DNA of 64,000 nucleotides from Caecitellus pseudoparvulus (lineage: Eukaryota > Bigyra: Bicosoecida): positions 434,001 to 498,000 of the forward strand of contig CBFFRQ010000032.1 of assembly GCA_965644315.1 (NCBI GenBank), given 5' to 3'. The notes beneath the pieces were generated by a model. That model did no database searches. It saw only the letters and a list, made by a program, of their open reading frames with translations, and was not told the origin of the DNA. Within the stretch, counting starts at the first letter, position 1, and each line of letters opens with the position of its first letter. Below, piece by piece: positions 56,401 to 62,400 of this stretch. The position numbers were made by a program, and so were the translations under genes.

Positions 56401-59400
56401 CGCAGCGGGGTGGTTGCGAGGGTCATCTGACACACGCAGAGCTGCTTCTTGCTGCAGCACTGCCACTCGAACTGGAAGAGGCACGTTGCTCTCAACTCGC
56501 ACACACGGCAAAAGGGAAATGTGAGTCGTGTACACGTCACGCTCGCTACTACTGCAAGCTGAAGTTCTTGAGCTTCCCGCCTCAGACGCGCCGTGCCCGT
56601 GCTGCTGGGCGGACGGGTGCCAGCTGCTGCCTGGCACTGGCCATTCTCGCCGCATGAACGCTGAGCAATGGAATGTCGGCCGCTGAAAGTACTCAGTCTC
56701 TGCGACAGCTGGACTTTCTGCACCCCTCCCGGTAGAGCTAGTATTGCTCTTGAAAACCGCCCCGGGACAGGCGATCCGAAGTGTCCTACCTGTGTTCTTG
56801 AACGGGTCTTTGCGCGAGAGGCACGCCGAGAGGTCCCTTGCAGCTGCTGCTCGGCAAGCGATGACTTGCTGGCGCCGGGACTTCTCTGTCCCCCCACAGC
56901 TACAGGACTTTGGCTGCCCAGCTTCGGTGCTGCCTACATCCCCCTCCATGGTCGCATTGCGCTGCATGCCCACTGCAAAGGAAACGTACTCTTCCACGGC
57001 CTCCCAAGACACGCCCGAAGCGACAGCTTGAGCTCTGACCAAGTCAATGGGCGCAGAAAGAGTAAAAGGGGTCAACAACGGAAGGGGGGCGTCACAAGGG
57101 ATGCTGTGAAGCGGTATAGCCGAGCTGTCATCTTCCTCAGTGGCTTGCATGCCACTCTCAGAGGCGAAGCTGCTTGCTCGTGAGACGGATCCGTACCGTT
57201 CTCGTCGAAGATCTCCGAGTTGAGCCTGCAACCATGCAGGGCAAGAGTCAAAGGAGAAGGGTGCAAAACGCACTTGGCCGTCAGCTGCTGCAGCCAGTGG
57301 GGCAAACATTGACTGACCTGGAGTCAGCACACTGCGCTCGATGATGCGCCCGCGGATGTGATGCAGCGTCTGAGAGCCAGAGCCTGAAGATGCGCCTCCC
57401 TCCACAGTGTGCAGCGTGCCGCGCGTTTCAAATTGCAGCAGCATGGGCACCGCAGTCATGTTCTCAAAGTGCACTGTGGAGCGCACGTGGAGGGTCTTCA
57501 CACCTTCTAGAAAGGAGACATTGGCCACCACACCTTGCCCAGGCAAGATGGCATGATCGATTCCCTGGGGACCTCCTGCTGCCGACTCAGCATGAGGCGC
57601 TTGACCTGCGATGTCCTCGTCAAACTTTCGCTCCGCTACGCTGCGTGACCCATCCCGACTCAAACCACCGCCAGCTCCTGAAAGAGGCCTGGCGCGCTGG
57701 GACACGACAGGGTACGCAAAAGGGTTCCGCAAAGGCAAGTAGTGCACGCCCACAATATCAACCGGCAGGTGCAGCTTAGTCAAATCCAAAGCTTCATCCA
57801 AGATGTCAAGCCACAGGTGGGGCCGCACCGCGTCCGTCATCGCCATGCCAGTTTGACCGTGTGAAGACGCTGCCGAACGCACAAGTGTGCGCCGAGACGA
57901 ATGGGGAGCAACTTGGAATCCACTTTCTTCATCCCCTGCAAACTTGTCGTCATGAGGTGGTGGCAGGGCTGGAAGGCTGGGGGGTGCAGCTTCGTGGGGG
58001 GGTCCTGGCGAAGCATCGCCCGCAGCCGCCCCCCCTGCATCAACAATCCGGCCCCAAAGTTTGCGGGGTGTTGACGCAGTGGAAGGTGTGGGCCGGCGAG
58101 AGGGCTGCGTCAGTGCTGGACTCGCGTGCCCTTCCTCCACTCCTCCAAGCTGCCAAGAGTGTTGGGCTTGTGGGCCTCGAGCCAGGCTGCCAATCACGCC
58201 CAGAACAATGCCTCTCAAGCTGCTTCGATGCTCTTCATGAGGACGAAGAATGAGCTTCGATACCACTTGTGATGCGGCAGCATGTCCAATGGCCAGCATG
58301 CCTTGCCTCATGACCAGTCCCGACACCACAGCAGAGCGAAGTGTCTGGTGCGACATCGCTCCCGACAAGGCGACGCTGGGCGCAGTCCACTTGGAGCTGA
58401 ACTGTGCTGCGATGGCGGCCGCGTGAGAGGCAGAGCCTAGTGTGGCGATGCTCTGCACCTTCCTGAACGCCGGTGCGATTGCATGAGCGTGAGCACCTGA
58501 AGCAACTTTATGAAGCAAAGTGAACGGTAGAAGAGCTCGCCACCACAGAGCGAACTCGGAGAAAGAAGCAAATGATAAGCTTAACTCCGTACTCTGTGTG
58601 ATGGAGGTGGCAAGACCCAAAGCTTGCTCGTCACTGCAGTCTGGGCCACACCCCATCAAGCCTCGATGCTGCAGCAAGAACTCCTGAGCGCGCAGCATGT
58701 CTGCCACTGACCGCAACTTGGTACGCCGCACCTCCAGTGAAAAGGGACCAGGGCTGCGCAGCAGAGGGTCCATGCAATCTGCTGTGACAAAGACCTCCTC
58801 GCGGTCCAGGCTAAGAATGCGCGGAGCCAGCTTCCTCGCCCAGAACGGGACGTCGCCGCGTGGGAGCTGGGCTGGCTTGGGCTGGGGCCTGGGCTGCTTT
58901 GTACCGAACACGACAAATTTGCTACCAAAGAGCGCAGCATGCTGCTTACGCCACTTGTCTTTGCGCCAGCTGTACTTGAACAGCGCCCCTGCAATGGAGA
59001 CCCCCCTCCACTCGTCGCCATACAAAGTGCGCGGCAGGTGAGGGACAGCCGGTGGCAGGGCAGCACTGAGTACATCCCCACGCACACTGTTTGCGTGCAA
59101 GTGCGCTCCATTCCACGAAGGTACCCCCATGACTTCCAATGCGGCGCCCTCTGAGCTCACGATCCCCAGCACTGCGGCCTCATCCACATCGGGAGCCGGG
59201 GCACTGGCCCGGTGTACACTTCCAGCGGCAAAGGCAGGAAAGGGGGCACACCGAGGGAGAGTGTAGTCAACTTGCTGCCCGAATCCTGCCTTCCAGCCAA
59301 GCTGGCTCAAACTGCGCCCATCCGAATGCTCCGCAGATGGTACGTGCCCAGCGTCACCAACGCGCTCCAGCGCCGAAGCGACATCCCGTCGCTCTGCCAG

Positions 59401-62400
59401 CGCGACCTCATGCGCCTCTCGCACCTGGTATCCTATACCTGAGGCTGTGAAGTCCCACACTGCACCGAGAGTCGACGCGCGCCTGGATGCAGCAGGAGTG
59501 TCAGAACTGCTGGTGGAAGAAGCCCTTGACGGAGCTTCGCTGACATGTGAGTTCAGGCTTGACGCCCCTTTGAAACGCCTGAGGAGGTCATCATGGCCTG
59601 CTGCAGACGGCCGGGCAGACATGTCCTGTGTAGGCACCTGTGCCTTTGAGCTGGCCCCGAAAGCGGCCGTGACCTGGACGGCCCTTCGCAGACGCCGCAG
59701 AGCACCGTGGGCCTTTTCGGAGGAAGACCCAGGCCGCCCTCGCAGCCCTGGAAGCAGCAAGCTCACAAAGTCATCACTATTCGCCATGATGGCTCGCGCA
59801 GTGCTGGGGTGCAGGTGTGCCGTCGCTGCCTGCAAGGCACCCTGCACAGCGGGGTCACGAGCGACCCTTGGCACCACCTGGGCGACAGCAGCTCCCCCCA
59901 AGTCCCTCACTTGCCCAGCCAGAAAGCTGCTTCCGCGGTGCAAAAGGCCACCATCTTCAGAGACATGTGTGTACATGACCGACACTTCGGTATCGTTTCG
60001 CACGTACAAGTAGCCGCCTGCTTGCTGAAGGGAGAGGGGCAGCTTTGCAGGTGGAATCCTATCCCAAGGAATTGCGGTGGCAGATGAGCTCATGGCTATG
60101 GTACGTTGGCGCGGCGGGGCCGAAGCGAGGTGTGGGAGCGGCTTTGGTGTCTGTGAGTCTGCCGGCACCCAGGCGATGGGCGCACCACTCGCATCAAGCA
60201 GAACTTGGGGGACTTGCCCTTCCTTGCGGTCCAGCGCGCCCAGAGACTCGAACACATTGTTGATGAGCGCTGTCGAAATGTTAATGTTAAGTGGCTTGGC
60301 TGCATAGACACGAACGTGGCTATCGGCTGGGATGTCCTTCGGGAGCACGCCAGAGTAACTGGTCAGCCACCAGCCATCCCCTGGGGCAGCTCCAGTGCCC
60401 CATGGTGCAGAAGAGCCCTTCAGTTTGGGGCCCATGGAAGCCTTCCGCTGAAGGTGTTGCTGCCGCAGCGCTTCCATCCGCTTGCGCTCCTCGTCGGCAG
60501 GAGTAGTAAAGCGGCCAGGCATGCAAGCGGCACCAGATTCCCGTGTGATGGAAGATCCCCCTGATGTTGCCGTGGCCCCATACGCTTCGTCGTCACTGTC
60601 AGCGTCTGCACCGAGCAATGTTTCGTCCTCCACAGTGGTCGGGTCGAGGAGGGTTTCCAGGTCTCGCATCCACTGCGCTTGGTGACTCCCGGACAAGGCC
60701 CGCAGCGAACCCTGGTCAACAGGCTCGCGGGGCGGCTGAGACGCGAGCGCCCGCTTCGATGGTGTGTCCAAAATAGCATCTTCCAGCGCAAACAGCGCGC
60801 TGCCACAGACAAGGCGCAAGGGTGGGCGCTGCCGACTCCGCCCAGGCCATGCAGGTGCGAGAGGCAGCTGCGCTGACTTGAGGACCCGTTCGTCTGCCTT
60901 CGCGCCCAACATGACGGTGTTTGCCGTGATGCCCGCGTGTGGGTGGCCTCGTGCAAGGCGAGCTGCCGCTGCAGTGGCTGCTCGCTGGCTCACAGCAGGG
61001 GTGAGGGTCAGAGGCTGGGGTGCAGCATACTCAATGTGCAGCTTCCAAGGCTCCAGCAACGGCTCCCAAACTGCTGACTCGGGATTGTAAAAGTCCGCTG
61101 TGACCTTCAATCCAGCTTCCGCCAGCATGCGCTGCCTAAAATGGAAGCCTAGTGCTGATGCACGCAGCTTGCTGACCTCCAGTTGTAATAGAGGCATGTC
61201 TCGGCCGGCGAGGTCGTTCACCACAGTCACGCTAACGCTCGGAAGCAGGACAGCTGCCACCAGCGACAGCTGCTGTGAATCTGACACTGCGCTATCTATG
61301 TCTTTGCCCGCAGCAGTGGTCTGTGCCGTGTCATTTGCATACTTCCACGACGCTCCTGCAGTCCCGTCGACCTCCCGGCCGATGTGAGCCGTGTGCCAAC
61401 CAGTGATTCCCCAGGAAAGCCGGTGAGGAGGGGCCTGGACGTTCGTGCCGGACAGGGTTCCAGGTGTGCCGCTGACATTCTGCTCCAGGCAAAGCCACTG
61501 CGCAAGCACATCTGATGAGAGAGTACGCAGAGTGAGGACAGCCCGAGTGGAAGGGTGCCTGTACTTGCGCCTCAAGACATGCAGCCGACGGTGGGTAGCA
61601 ATGGAGCCTGGAACAAGGGCAGCATCAGGTTTCTCGCCTTGCACCTGCACCGCCAGCTCGCGTCCGAACATGCTCTCCTGGTCAACAAACAAATACACGC
61701 TCCCGCCCGTCGCACGGCGCTGCAGAGCAGCTTCCTCTGCCGAATGTGGGCGTCCGCCTGCCGCAAGGGTGTCTGGGCGGGGATGCCCACGGTATGCACC
61801 GGGGACGCACATGTGAATGGGGCTGTACGCTTCTTTCCTCGGTTCGTCGGTCCTCGCTTCTTGGACTGGCCCAAACCTTGCCTCACGCCCAAGCACAAGG
61901 ATATCGTCAGCAGGGTCGCCGCTCAAGCCCATGCTGGCAATGGCGGCATTTACGAGGTTCAGATCCTGGAATCCTAGACGCAATCGCAGGGCATGCAGTG
62001 AGCTCACGCGGACCTCAGTGCGGGACGCAAGTGATGCACCCCCAGACAGTGCGTGAGCGTACTGTGCTTTGTACAGGGCTGAGAGTGAGAATGGCTTCAT
62101 GTAGTCTGAGGTATCCACCGCCCCGATGGACAAGTGGGCTGGGCGCCCAGTCTCTGACATGTACCAAGCCAGTACACCTTCTCCGGACACGCCAGCTGAC
62201 ACGAGCTTGGGCCCGAATGCGCCAGAGCTGGGCCCGACTCGGATGGAAGCAGTTGGGCTGTGGCTGGGCGAGGTTTGCTTGCTGGTCAGCCCTGGGACAG
62301 CTCTGTGAATCTTGCGCAAGGCGCGGGCATACAAGTGCTGGGCAGCCGGTGACGTCATGCTTGCACGCATGCCTCGCAGGCCCGACAGCTCTGCCACCAA